DNA of 58,090 bases, taken from contig JASJCN010000006.1 in NCBI GenBank assembly GCA_030065975.1, forward strand, positions 1 to 58,090. The letters run 5' to 3'. The position numbers and the translations under genes are program-made. This document shows, piece by piece, positions 23,738 through 32,116 of this stretch (position 1 is its first letter; the number at the start of each line of letters is the position of its first letter). Origin of the DNA: Myxococcota bacterium. Lineage in GTDB: Bacteria; Myxococcota_A; UBA9160; UBA6930. The notes beneath the pieces were generated by a model, which searched no databases, was not told where the DNA came from, and worked only from the letters and a program-made list of their open reading frames with translations.

Positions 23738-24829
23738 ATGCCTCGGGCTCCTCGCAGCTGGCAGCCGCCCTTCTGTCCCAACCCCACGTGTGATTCCCAC
23801 GCGCTTCCGGGACCTTGGCGCTTCAAGAAGAAGGGCTTCTACACCCGCCTGCGAGGGCCCCGGAAGGTCCAGCGGTACAACTGTCGTTCCTGTGACCGGA
23901 ACTTCAGTACACAGACCTTCTCCCCCACCTACTGGCTCAAGCGACCCGACCTCCAGAAGCCCCTCTTCTGGCGCCTGATCAGCTGCTCGGGCTTGCGCCA
24001 GATCGCCCGGGAGTTCGGACTCAGCCACTCGACCGTCCAGCGACAGACCGAGCGGCTCGGCCGCCACTGCCTGCTGTTCCACGAAGCCCTGCGGCCAAGG
24101 GTTCCGGCGGAGCCTCTCGTCCTCGACGGCTTCCGGACCTTCGAGCACAGCCAGTACTGGCCGTTCGACCTGAACCTCCTGGTGGGGAGGTCGTTCTACG
24201 TCTACGGCTTCAACGCCGCGGAGCTGCGGCGCAGCGGCACCATGCGACCGGCTCAGCAAGACAAGAGAGAGCGTCTCGAGGCCGAACACGGCCGGCCCCA
24301 TCCCCGGGCGACCCGGCGAGCGGTGACAGAGCTCGTATCTCGGATCATTCCCGCAGGCGCGGAGGCCGTGATCGACTCGGACGAGCACACGGCCTACCCC
24401 GAGGCGTTCGCCCAGCTGCGAGACCGTCGGATCACTCACCGGACGACCTCTTCGAAGGAGAGCCGAACCCCGCGGAACCCACTCTTCCCCGCGAACCTCT
24501 CGGACCTGCTCCTCCGCCACGGCAGCGCGAACCACAAGCGGGAGACGATCGCCTTCTCGAAGCGGCGGCAGGGGGCGCTCTACCGGGCCGCCATCTGGGT
24601 GGTGTGGCGCAACTACATGAAGTCACGCTCGGAGAACCGGCGGGACGATCCGCCGGCCGTCTTCCTGGGCCTCACACCCAAACGCCTGAGCGTCAGGGAG
24701 ATCCTTCGGGATCGCTGCTTCCCGTGGCGAGTCGAGCTCCAGGGGTGGCTCGCGGACTGCTACGCGGCTCGGATTCCGACCCGGAGGCTGGCCCGATGCC
24801 GGACTCACGAGCTCCGGTATGCGTTCTAG
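23738..24829 (+). CDS. DDE transposase with N-terminal zinc ribbon (IS1-like/unclassified)
   Basis: 363 residues. N-terminal zinc ribbon with C13, C18, C49 and C52; an HTH around LRQIAREFGLSHSTVQRQ (86-103). The core shows a catalytic triad candidate: D130 in VLDGFRTF, D213/D215 in VIDSDEHTAY and E269 in HKRETIAFSKRRQ. The gene is intact and fills the IS. Base composition looks like that of its neighbours, which argues for long residence or a donor with similar GC. Confidence 0.88.
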   Translation: MPRAPRSWQPPFCPNPTCDSHALPGPWRFKKKGFYTRLRGPRKVQRYNCRSCDRNFSTQTFSPTYWLKRPDLQKPLFWRLISCSGLRQIAREFGLSHSTVQRQTERLGRHCLLFHEALRPRVPAEPLVLDGFRTFEHSQYWPFDLNLLVGRSFYVYGFNAAELRRSGTMRPAQQDKRERLEAEHGRPHPRATRRAVTELVSRIIPAGAEAVIDSDEHTAYPEAFAQLRDRRITHRTTSSKESRTPRNPLFPANLSDLLLRHGSANHKRETIAFSKRRQGALYRAAIWVVWRNYMKSRSENRRDDPPAVFLGLTPKRLSVREILRDRCFPWRVELQGWLADCYAARIPTRRLARCRTHELRYAF

Positions 24830-24868
24830 CGTGGGTTTGCCTGGTGGGGTGCGGGGTTCGGCCCACCG

Positions 24869-24892
24869 AGGCCCATTCTTCGGTCCACAACT
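24869..24892 (-). repeat. Right terminal inverted repeat of the IS
   Basis: 24 bp, reverse complement of the left end with two mismatches. Confidence 0.88.
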
Positions 24893-24967
24893 CTCAAGAA
24901 CCGGCAGCTCGGGCCGAAGAGTCCCTCATGGGCGCAGGAAATCGCGCCCCGAGAGGGAGGCCGACCC

Positions 24968-25363
24968 GTGACGACCACCGTGCCCGAGCCGATCGACGAG
25001 ACCATCCTGACCCGCATGCTGCGCTTCGGACTGCGAACCGGAGCCGACCGGGTCGAGTTCCAGCCCGGCCGCCGGCCGTGGGTCGACGGCATGGGCGGCC
25101 CCCGCGAGCTTCGGCATCGCCAGCTCACGGGCGAGGACACGGGCGTCGTGGTCGACTACTTCCTCGGCAACGGTCTGGTCAGCTCGCGCCTGCGCGGCGC
25201 CGCGTCCGGCGGGGCCTCCTCGCTCCCGCTCCTGGTGGAGTGGAAGGGCGAGGCGCTGCTCGACGCGCGGATCACCAGCGTGCCCGGCGGCCTGCGCGTG
25301 TGCGTGGACCTGGTGCGCCCGCTACCGCCGGCCCAGCGCAAAGCGCTCGAGCAGGAGCTCTAG
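24968..25363 (+). CDS. Small protein with PilT/GspE N-domain-like start, function unknown
   Basis: 131 residues from a GTG preceded by GGGAGG. The first half (LRFGLRTGADRVEFQPGRRP then a second stretch ending in LRHRQLTGEDTGVVVDYFLG) resembles the small PAS-like N-terminal domain of type IV pilus and type II secretion ATPases (pattern GASDLHL..G..P and LT.ED). The second half (LLVEWKGEALLDARITSVPG) continues a beta-rich fold, and no ATPase domain follows. Similarity is weak and judged by eye. The stop overlaps that of the convergent acyltransferase gene by CTAG. Confidence 0.6.
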   Translation: MTTTVPEPIDETILTRMLRFGLRTGADRVEFQPGRRPWVDGMGGPRELRHRQLTGEDTGVVVDYFLGNGLVSSRLRGAASGGASSLPLLVEWKGEALLDARITSVPGGLRVCVDLVRPLPPAQRKALEQEL

Positions 25364-26253
25364 CCGAAGACGCCCTCGCGGGCCGCAAGGCCCTCGGCGA
25401 TCAGGTCGCGGATCGCGTCGCGTACGCGCTCGACCTGCTCCTCGACCTTGGCGTCCTCGTCGTTGGCGTCGCCGTCGAGCCAGAGCGGCTCCCCGAAGTG
25501 CAGCCGGAACTGCACCGGCAGTGGGAGGGCTCCGAGCATCCCCAGCCAGGGGAAGCCGAAGGTCAGCGGGAAGACCGGCGCGCCGATCAGCTTGCCGAGC
25601 CAGCGCGAGCCGCCGAAGCCCGGGTTGTGCTCCTCGCCCCCGACGATTCCCACCGGAACGATCGGAACCCGGTTCTCGAGAGCCAGGCGCGCGAAGCCGT
25701 AGCCGAAGCGCTGGAGTTGGTAGCGCTGCGAGAAGGGCTTGACGAAGCCCCGCGCGCCTTCCGGGAACACCATGATCGCTTCGCCCTGCTCGAGGAGCTG
25801 CTGGCAGTTCTCGGGCCGTCCCACGACGGAGCCGCCTCGATGCATCAAGGTGCCGAACCAGGGAATCGAGGGCAGGTAGTACTCGGCCATGCCGCGTGCG
25901 ATGCGGGGGGGCTCGGCCTCGAGCATCATCGCCGTGCCGAGCATGGCCGCATCCCAGGCGAAGGTGTTGCCCGCATGGTTGGCGATCAGGAGGAGCGGGC
26001 CTTCGGGCAGGTGCTGCAGGCCGACCGTCTGGCAGCGGAACCAGTAGCGGTAGGCCAGAACGAAGGGGATCGCCGTGCGTCGCAGCACGGCAGGGGATGC
26101 GCCGAAGGGATCGACGCCGTACTCGTTGACGGGCGTCGGCACCCGGGCGAGCCGAGCGTCGATTTCCGCCTGAAGGCTCTCGAAGAACCCCTCGGAAGAC
26201 TCCTCCTCCTCCGGGTCCTCGGACGGAAGCGCGACGAGAGCGCGTGCGCTCAA
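25360..26253 (-). CDS. Lysophospholipid acyltransferase family (PlsC-like)
   Basis: 297 residues. Acyltransferase motifs: ANHAGNTFAWDAAML (motif I, with a longer spacing between His and Asp than the usual HxxxxD), MHRGGSVVG (motif II region), VFPEGARGFVKPF (motif III) and VPIVPVGIVGGEEHNP (motif IV). Such enzymes attach acyl chains to glycerolipids at the inner membrane. The start is a TTG that overlaps the stop of the upstream dienelactone hydrolase gene (TTGA), implying coupled translation. Which lysolipid is used cannot be told. Confidence 0.85.
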   Translation of the reverse strand: MSARALVALPSEDPEEEESSEGFFESLQAEIDARLARVPTPVNEYGVDPFGASPAVLRRTAIPFVLAYRYWFRCQTVGLQHLPEGPLLLIANHAGNTFAWDAAMLGTAMMLEAEPPRIARGMAEYYLPSIPWFGTLMHRGGSVVGRPENCQQLLEQGEAIMVFPEGARGFVKPFSQRYQLQRFGYGFARLALENRVPIVPVGIVGGEEHNPGFGGSRWLGKLIGAPVFPLTFGFPWLGMLGALPLPVQFRLHFGEPLWLDGDANDEDAKVEEQVERVRDAIRDLIAEGLAAREGVFG

Positions 26254-26936
26254 GCGAGCTCCCGTCGCAGGAAGGCCAGGGTGTCCGCCAGGGCCCGCGC
26301 GGCCGTCTCGGGATGGTGCACGTCCGGGCGGGTGTCGTTCATGAAGGCATGGTCGACGTCGGGGTGGATCGTGAACTCGCAGCGCACCCCCGCGCCCTGG
26401 AGCTCGCTCTCGAGCTTGCGGGCCGCGGCCGGGGGCACGAACTCGTCCTTCTCGGCGAAGATGCCCATCACCGGCGCCTTCAGGTTCGAGAGGTCCAGCG
26501 TGACGTTCGGGTGGACGCCGTAGAAGTCGACCACCGCCCCGATCCGCGGGTCGAGGGTCGCGGCGTAGAGGGCGAGCTGGCCGCCCATGCAGAAGCCCAT
26601 CGCTCCGACCTTGCTGCCGGTGACGGCCTCGTGGCCCAGGAGCGCCTGGACGGCGCCCTCCAGGTCGCGAGCGGCCCGGGGGATCTCGAGGTCCATCATC
26701 AGGCGCCCGGCGGCGTCCGGATCCGTCGTCGACTCGCCGCGATAGAGGTCCGGCGACAGCGCGACGAAGCCTTCGCGGGCCATGCGATCACAGAAGTCGC
26801 GGATGTGGTCGACCAGACCCCACCACTCCTGGATCACGATCACACCGGGCCCGGAGCCCGAGGCCGGCAGGGACAAGTAGCCCTTTCCGCTGTCGTCGCC
26901 GCTCTCGAACTGGATCTCGGTTCCTGCGAAGCTCAC
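26250..26936 (-). CDS. Dienelactone hydrolase family protein
   Basis: 228 residues from GTG 26936, which has AGGAGG at 7 nt; the open frame upstream is not needed. Family signs: GVIVIQEWWGLVDHIRD, the nucleophile elbow GFCMGG with the catalytic Cys, an Asp in IFAEKDEFVPP and the His in HPDVDHAFMND. These form the Cys-Asp-His triad of carboxymethylenebutenolidase, which opens dienelactones in chlorocatechol breakdown. Many members act on other substrates, so the exact reaction is open. Confidence 0.9.
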   Translation of the reverse strand: MSFAGTEIQFESGDDSGKGYLSLPASGSGPGVIVIQEWWGLVDHIRDFCDRMAREGFVALSPDLYRGESTTDPDAAGRLMMDLEIPRAARDLEGAVQALLGHEAVTGSKVGAMGFCMGGQLALYAATLDPRIGAVVDFYGVHPNVTLDLSNLKAPVMGIFAEKDEFVPPAAARKLESELQGAGVRCEFTIHPDVDHAFMNDTRPDVHHPETAARALADTLAFLRRELA

Positions 26937-26943
26937 GGGGGTG

Positions 26944-26949
26944 CCTCCT
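26944..26949 (-). promoter_or_regulatory. Shine-Dalgarno AGGAGG for the GTG start at 26936
   Basis: Perfect AGGAGG with 7-nt spacing on the minus strand; decides between GTG 26936 and earlier in-frame starts. Confidence 0.8.
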
Positions 26950-27033
26950 GTGCTGGCGTGGATCGCGCAGCAAGGTAGCCGTCGCTTCGGGGAACGCTCC
27001 CGTCGCTCGAGTGCCGGGTGCCGTGGCCCTTCC

Positions 27034-27921
27034 CTAGGGGCAGGGGAAGCCGGGCGCGCCACACGGAGCGACCGGGGGCGGCACGATCACGATCGGCGGC
27101 GCCGGAGCCGGCGGCGGGGGCAGCATCGGCGGCGGCACCGGGGGCGGCACGGTGGGCGGCACGCTCTGGGGGCAGACCCCCGTCGCGTCGCAGGGGCGGC
27201 GGGCGATGTTCGACGCCACGTCCACGCCCGGGAATCCGGAGAGCGGCGGGGCGGCCACGTCGGTGGGGTCGAAGCGGTCGGCCACGGCGGGAAGGCCGCA
27301 ATCGAGGGGGCTCCCCACCTCGATCTCGGGATCGGCTCCAGCCAGCACCTGGGCGGAGGCGCGGTCGGTCTCGGCACAGCTCGCGCTGCCCGCGACCACG
27401 GCCGTGCCCTCGTGAGGGAACACCCCGACGTCGCCGAAGTGGGTGCAGATCCGGGTGAAGGGGCCGGCCACGCGCGACCAGAGCGACACGTCCGCGTCCA
27501 CGCGGGTGGCGTGGAGGGTGGCGTCGCGGGTCGAGACGAGGAGCTTGGCGTCGTCGCTGCTGCGAGCGTCGAGCAGGCGGAGGGCGCCGGCGTCCAGGTA
27601 CAGGTGCGAGCCCTCGCCGTCCTCGCCCACGCGGGCGTAGGTGTCACTGCCGAGGAGGGTGTACAGATCCTCGTTCAGCAGACCCACGCGGCCGCCGGGA
27701 GCGGTGATCACCGTCTCGCAGGCGCGAACCACGTCGTCACAGGTCAGCGCGCGGCGGTCTTCTCCGGGGGCCTGGGCCCAGGCGGTCCCGCCTAGCGAGA
27801 CGACCTGCGCGACGACGCCGTCACCCTGACAGGGGGTCTCGGCGAGCGCCGCCGTACCCGAGAGGCAGAGGGAGAGGCTCAGCAGCCCGATCAGGGCCAC
27901 ACTTGCGGGGAACTTGCACAT
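27034..27921 (-). CDS. Exported FecR-like domain protein with proline-rich tail
   Basis: 295 residues with a signal peptide (LIGLLSLSLCLSGTAALA). The first 150 residues follow the FecR pattern: VVAQVVSLGGTAWAQ, an L/C-rich threshold segment CDDVVRACETVITAPGGRVG, LLNEDLYTLLGSDTYARV and LYLDAGALRLLDA. No anti-sigma or transmembrane part is present, so this is a periplasmic or surface form rather than the iron regulator. The last 60 residues are rich in proline (VPPTVPPPVPPPMLPPPP). Ten cysteines suggest disulfides. It lies 33 bp after the TPR/beta-barrel gene on the same strand. Confidence 0.75.
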   Translation of the reverse strand: MCKFPASVALIGLLSLSLCLSGTAALAETPCQGDGVVAQVVSLGGTAWAQAPGEDRRALTCDDVVRACETVITAPGGRVGLLNEDLYTLLGSDTYARVGEDGEGSHLYLDAGALRLLDARSSDDAKLLVSTRDATLHATRVDADVSLWSRVAGPFTRICTHFGDVGVFPHEGTAVVAGSASCAETDRASAQVLAGADPEIEVGSPLDCGLPAVADRFDPTDVAAPPLSGFPGVDVASNIARRPCDATGVCPQSVPPTVPPPVPPPMLPPPPAPAPPIVIVPPPVAPCGAPGFPCP

Positions 27922-27954
27922 GGGGGAACTCCTGCGCGTCAGTCATCTGGTGAG

Positions 27955-29652
27955 TTACCCCCCGAAGCGATACGTGACGTAGATCCCCAGGATTTCCCGG
28001 TCGAAGGCGAAGAGCGTGACGTTGGAGTCCTGATCCGTGTAGCCGTAGCGGATCGACGTGGACAGGCGGCCCGTCCAGCGCTTCTCGAGCTCGACCAGGA
28101 GGTCCCAGGACTCGTCCCGGCGCCGACGCTCCTGCAGGGGGTACTGGCGGTTGAACAGGAGATCGGCCGGATCCGGGAAGGTCGAGGCGTTGTCGTAGGG
28201 ACGATAGGTGTAGAAGGCCTGGAGCCGCAGCAGCAGGTCCCACGGCAGCTTCGTGCGCGACTGGATGAACCACTGGTGGGCCAGGTAGCTGAAGTCGGCC
28301 CCGTCCGCGTCGAAGCGATCCAGGCGGTAGCCCGTGGTGAACTCGGTGTTGATCGCCTGGACGGGCAGATCGTGCTCCACGCCGAAGCCGATCCCGAAGC
28401 CGTCCCGGTTGCGCGACTCGCGCTCGTCGATCCCGACCGGACCGCAGATGATGTCGCGGGGCGAGTTGCAGAAGGCTCCGGGCGTGCCCGGCCCGTCCGG
28501 GACGTCGTCGTCCTTCGAGAACAGGAAGTCGTCCCAGTAGCCGCGCACGAACAGGCGGGAGCGCCCGAGCTCGGCCCAGTCCTGGAAGATCGTCCCGGTC
28601 AGGCCCTGGGTGAACAGGAAGGGGGCGTCGTCGACCCACGAGTAGCCGACGTCGTAGCGGAGGCGGAAGGTCGTGGTCTCGCGCAGGCGCCGGTCGAGCC
28701 ACAGCCCCAGCACGGGGAAGTGCTGGTCGAAGTCGTCGAGGTCCTCGTAGGCGCGGCCGTAGTAGTCGAAGGAGACTCCCGAAGCCCAGTCGCGGTCGCG
28801 CCAGACCTCCGAGCCCGCGTGGAGCTCCCAGACGCCGCGGATGTCATGGGCGCCGCTGATGTCCTCGGGCAGCTGGGAGCCGCGGGAGAGCAGGACGACG
28901 TTGTCGTCGTACTCGATGCCGGCCTTCACCCACGCCCACCAGCGCTGGCCGCCGTCGATCCGGTCGAGCGCCTGGCGCGCCTCGTCGGCCCAGCGGCTCC
29001 CCGGGTCCATCTCGATCACCTTCTCGAGGGCCTCGATGGCGTCGTCGCGCTCCTCGGCCGTGGCCCAGGCGATGCCCTCGTAGTAGAGGGCGGCCTGGTC
29101 GACGCTCGGGCCGAGCCCCCGTACCCCGTCCAGCGTGTTGGCCGCGCCCAGCGCATCGTTGCCCTGGAGCAGCAGTAGGCCGGTATAGAGCTCGAACTCG
29201 GGACCGGAGGCGCCCTGCGCCTTGGCCTCGTCGAGGGCCTGGCGGGCGCCGTCGAGGTCGCCCTGGTGGTAGCGGGCAACGGCGAGCTGCAGGGACACGC
29301 CGCGCAGCGTGGGGTCGAGCCGCCGGGCCTCCTCCAGGGTGGCGACGGCGTCCACGTAGCGGCGCAGCTCGATCTCACAGCGTCCGCGCAGCAGCTCGAG
29401 CTCGGCGTCGGGGGCCCCGGAGCGCGAGTCGATCAGGCCGATCGCCTCGGTGCACTGGCCGGCCCGGGCCAGCTGAGCCGCGCGGACGCCGATCACGCGA
29501 TCGCGACGCGCGGCGTCCTGAGACGCGCTCGCCGCAGGCACGAGGACTGCGGCGAGCAGCAGGAGCAAGGCCGGGCGCAGAGCGCGCCGGCTGGAAACGA
29601 AGCTCAGCGTCGCCGGATGGCGAGCAGCGACATGAACGCGGGCAGTACCCAA
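27955..29652 (-). CDS. Outer-membrane TPR plus beta-barrel protein
   Basis: About 565 residues. Signal sequence (LLLLLAAVLVPAASA), then TPR units up to about residue 230 (for example AVATLEEARRLDPTLRG and AIEALEKVIEMDPGSRWADEARQAL), then a C-terminal half made of alternating aromatic strands (SFDYYGRAYEDLDDF, RLRYDVGYSWV, TSIRYGYTDQDS) ending in IYVTYRFGG with a terminal aromatic pattern typical of outer-membrane barrels. The layout recalls Slam-type surface lipoprotein exporters and other TPR-barrel proteins. The start is uncertain: TTG 29652 overlaps the upstream gene by 49 nt, while a CTG at 29607 would overlap its stop as CTGA. Confidence 0.75.
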   Translation of the reverse strand: MGTARVHVAARHPATLSFVSSRRALRPALLLLLAAVLVPAASASQDAARRDRVIGVRAAQLARAGQCTEAIGLIDSRSGAPDAELELLRGRCEIELRRYVDAVATLEEARRLDPTLRGVSLQLAVARYHQGDLDGARQALDEAKAQGASGPEFELYTGLLLLQGNDALGAANTLDGVRGLGPSVDQAALYYEGIAWATAEERDDAIEALEKVIEMDPGSRWADEARQALDRIDGGQRWWAWVKAGIEYDDNVVLLSRGSQLPEDISGAHDIRGVWELHAGSEVWRDRDWASGVSFDYYGRAYEDLDDFDQHFPVLGLWLDRRLRETTTFRLRYDVGYSWVDDAPFLFTQGLTGTIFQDWAELGRSRLFVRGYWDDFLFSKDDDVPDGPGTPGAFCNSPRDIICGPVGIDERESRNRDGFGIGFGVEHDLPVQAINTEFTTGYRLDRFDADGADFSYLAHQWFIQSRTKLPWDLLLRLQAFYTYRPYDNASTFPDPADLLFNRQYPLQERRRRDESWDLLVELEKRWTGRLSTSIRYGYTDQDSNVTLFAFDREILGIYVTYRFGG

Positions 29653-30341
29653 ACCAAACCCCCTGCTTCAGGCGTGATAGCCGCATCCTGGAAGCCGATC
29701 CAGAGCTGGGGCAGCTCGAAGGTCGGCGGATCGGCAGGGGGGTTACCGGGATCGACCAATAGCAAAGTCTGCGCGACGCGGTAATCGACCTCGATCTGCA
29801 CCGAGTTGCCCTGGAGCAGCTCGCCGAGAGGCAGGGTCAGGTAGTAGAGGTCCGGCAGACCGGACGGATCGGGTCGTACCAGGCCCCAGCCGTCCGCCGC
29901 GTCGACCTCCAGGCCGAGCAGACCGGGCGTGTAGAAGCTGCCGGTGGGATCGACCGGGCTCTTGCCGAGCACGACCAGCGTGAGGTCCTCGTAGTCCTGA
30001 TCGAGCGCCGTGAACTGGAACAGCGCCGTCGCCATCACCGGATCGCCCTTGGAGGGCATGGTGGGATTGCTGTCCGGCGTGATCGGGTTGTTCAGCACCT
30101 CGGCCATGATGCGGGTGCCCTCGTCGTCGGAGAAGAAGCCGGTGTTCGGCCCCTCGACGAGACCCGCCGCCATGGCGTTCGCGACGTCGGCCGGCTCCCA
30201 GCCGAAGGCCCCGACGCCGAATGCGTTCGCCGGATCGTCGTCCACGAAGAGCGTGACGGAGACGGCCAGCGAGGGCGCAGCCAGCCCGAGCGAGGCGGCG
30301 AATGCCACCGCGCAGAGCGGTCGAAGGGTCCAGTTCAGCAT
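29604..30341 (-). CDS. Exported protein with variant PEP-CTERM (PEA) C-terminus
   Basis: 245 residues. Signal peptide near the N-terminus (LCAVAFAASLGLAAPSLA). The C-terminus TPEAGGLVWVLPAFMSLL followed by AIRRR has the PEP-CTERM layout with Ala for the second Pro: short motif, one hydrophobic helix, basic end. The region between holds acidic, Asp/Pro-rich sequence without known motifs. ATG 30341 was chosen over ATG 30350 because GGAGGAG ends 9 nt upstream of the former and abuts the latter. First gene of a three-gene run with the TPR-barrel and FecR-like genes. Confidence 0.7.
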   Translation of the reverse strand: MLNWTLRPLCAVAFAASLGLAAPSLAVSVTLFVDDDPANAFGVGAFGWEPADVANAMAAGLVEGPNTGFFSDDEGTRIMAEVLNNPITPDSNPTMPSKGDPVMATALFQFTALDQDYEDLTLVVLGKSPVDPTGSFYTPGLLGLEVDAADGWGLVRPDPSGLPDLYYLTLPLGELLQGNSVQIEVDYRVAQTLLLVDPGNPPADPPTFELPQLWIGFQDAAITPEAGGLVWVLPAFMSLLAIRRR

Positions 30342-30350
30342 GTTCCTCAT

Positions 30351-30357
30351 CTCCTCC
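30351..30357 (-). promoter_or_regulatory. Shine-Dalgarno GGAGGAG for the ATG at 30341
   Basis: Minus-strand GGAGGAG with 9-nt spacing to ATG 30341, touching the alternative ATG at 30350. Confidence 0.7.
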
Positions 30358-30402
30358 GGGTGCCGTCACCCAGCCTCGGATGGCGGCGGATGCTCCGGTC
30401 CT

Positions 30403-30434
30403 GCCGGCCTCTCGCGAATGAGTGACCGGCCGGC
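30403..30434. other. Inverted repeat GCCGGCC-N18-GGCCGGC in the 215-bp gap
   Basis: 7-bp perfect arms. The gap 30342-30556 lies upstream of the PEP-CTERM-like gene and downstream of the methyltransferase gene, both on the minus strand; the dyad could end the methyltransferase transcript. No other gene is seen in the gap. Confidence 0.3.
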
Positions 30435-30556
30435 GCGGGAGGGATCCGTGCCATCCACGGGGGTGTGGCTCGGGGGAGGATGGATGTGTCGAGGAAAACT
30501 CCGAATTCGCCTCAGATTCCCCCTTGGGGCGGCAAGTTCGAAGTGAAAACCCCTCG

Positions 30557-32116
30557 TCACTGGCTGAGCTGTAGCCAGAAGGCCTCGAAGGGATCCCCCT
30601 CCACGAAGCCCCGCAGGGACGGGAAGTCGGGAGGGATGGCCCCGGGCTCGATCCGGATCGGGCCCCGCCCTGCGGCACGGGCCACCTCGGCGAGCTCGCG
30701 ACCCAGGCGCCCTCTCCCCTTCCGGTCGTTCCGCGAGACGTAGAGCCAGCCGCCCGGACGCAGCAGGCCGAGCGCGGACTCGACCAGGCCGAGCAGCTCG
30801 CGACGCGTCGCGAGGAAGCGCCGGCCCGCCGAGGCGGCGGTGGGAGGGTCGAGCACGATGCCGTCGAACCCGTTGGCCGGAGCCTCGGCCCGCGCCTCGG
30901 CGAGGAAGCTCCGCACGTCCCGCTGCACCGGACGGTGTCGCCCGTCGAGGAGCCCGTTGCGGGCGAGGTTCTCCTCGAGCCACCCGAGGTAGGCGCCGGA
31001 CAGGTCCACGCTCGTGACCAGGCCCGCGCCCGCCGCCAGCAGCACCGCGCTGAAGGCGCCCGTGTGCGCGAAGAGGTTCAGGTAGCGCCCGCCCGGGCGT
31101 GTGCGCTCCCGGGCGACCTTCCTCGCCTCGCGCTGGTCGAGGAAGAAGCCCACCCCCGGTCGCGGTCGGTCCCACTCGGCCAGGCCGAGGTCCGCGCGGA
31201 AGACGAGGCCCGCCTCCTCGACCTCGATGCCCGCGGCCAGCGCGTCGCGATCCTGCGGGCTCGAGAGCCCCTCGGCGAGACGCACACACTCGAGGCGCCC
31301 CGGTGGACGCCGGCGCAGATGGACGACCTCGACCACGAAGCGCGGAGCGAGGCGGGCCTGGAGGGCGCCGATCACGCGCTCGCGCAGGGGCAACGCCGAG
31401 CGCGCGACGATCTGAACGCGGAGCCCAGAGCCGAGCACGTCGACGTGCAGGCCCGGAAGCCCGTCCGCCTCCCCGTGAATGGCCCGGAACGGCTCGCCGG
31501 CGCCGGCGAGCGCGGCCCGGCGCGCGAGGGCGCGGGCGACCCGCGCCTCGATGCTCTCCGCGTCCCGGGCCTGCTCCGCATCGCGAGCCCACACGCGAGC
31601 CGCCACGGGCTCGTCGCCGTCGAGGCGCGCCAGCCCGTGCAGGCGCCCGCCCGGATCCACGAGCCGGACGAGGGCACCCGGGGGCCAGCCGTCGGTCGCG
31701 CCCGTCTCGGGGTCCCAGAGGATCCAGGGATGACCCTTGCGCAGGGCGCGTGCGCTGGCCCGGGAGATCGTGAGGCGGCCATCGCGCAGGTCGCGGGAGG
31801 TGGCGTCGCGTCGAAAGGGCGTGGGCCAGCTGGGCGGCTCGTCATCCGGCGCCCCCACCCAGACGGGGCGGGTGTCGCCCTCGGCCTCGAGCGGGCGGAA
31901 GCCCGCCGCGGCCAGCCAGGCGCGCACCGGCCCCTCGAGGTCGCCCGGGTCCCCGGCCCCCGAGAAACGGACGTGGGAGACCCCGCCGGTGCTCGCACAG
32001 ACCTCGAATCGGGAGCGCTCGCCGTCCGGCAGCGCCGCCTCGCCCCGATGCCAGGGAAGCTCCGGCGTCAGCACGTGGAGAGCCCGAGCGTCCGGCCGCC
32101 TAGAATCCCCGTCCAT
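30557..32116 (-). CDS. RlmI/RlmK-type class I SAM-dependent rRNA methyltransferase
   Basis: 519 residues. The second half carries a Rossmann methyltransferase: GVGFFLDQREARKVARER, NLFAHTGAFSAVLLAAGAGLV (SAM motif I), VTSVDLSGAYLGWLEENLARNG and FDGIVLDPPTAAS with the DPP catalytic motif; the end GDPFEAFWLQLSQ fits the family. These enzymes make 5-methylcytosine in 23S rRNA. The PUA-like part is around residues 110-190, and an extra N-terminal region of about 100 residues precedes it. Its ATG overlaps the ATG of the divergent CCA gene (CATG); a GTG at 32074 is the next alternative. Confidence 0.85.
   Translation of the reverse strand: MDGDSRRPDARALHVLTPELPWHRGEAALPDGERSRFEVCASTGGVSHVRFSGAGDPGDLEGPVRAWLAAAGFRPLEAEGDTRPVWVGAPDDEPPSWPTPFRRDATSRDLRDGRLTISRASARALRKGHPWILWDPETGATDGWPPGALVRLVDPGGRLHGLARLDGDEPVAARVWARDAEQARDAESIEARVARALARRAALAGAGEPFRAIHGEADGLPGLHVDVLGSGLRVQIVARSALPLRERVIGALQARLAPRFVVEVVHLRRRPPGRLECVRLAEGLSSPQDRDALAAGIEVEEAGLVFRADLGLAEWDRPRPGVGFFLDQREARKVARERTRPGGRYLNLFAHTGAFSAVLLAAGAGLVTSVDLSGAYLGWLEENLARNGLLDGRHRPVQRDVRSFLAEARAEAPANGFDGIVLDPPTAASAGRRFLATRRELLGLVESALGLLRPGGWLYVSRNDRKGRGRLGRELAEVARAAGRGPIRIEPGAIPPDFPSLRGFVEGDPFEAFWLQLSQ
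32101..32106 (+). promoter_or_regulatory. Possible -10 box TAGAAT, 8 nt before the CCA gene
   Basis: TAGAAT inside the 5' end of the divergent methyltransferase gene; distance fits a leaderless transcript from ATG 32115. Confidence 0.4.

Larger units (their letters stand above)
23687..24892 (+). mobile_element. Insertion sequence, 1206 bp, one zinc-ribbon DDE transposase
   Basis: The ends are inverted repeats of 24 bp (23687-23710 and 24869-24892) that match at 22 positions; both begin AGTTGTGG at the outer edge and have CGAAGAATGGGCCT inside. They enclose a single transposase gene. I see no obvious target-site duplication next to either end, so the copy may be old or the insertion may have been followed by a deletion. 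Family not certain: the transposase has a zinc ribbon and HTH before the catalytic core, as in IS1-like elements. Confidence 0.88.
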
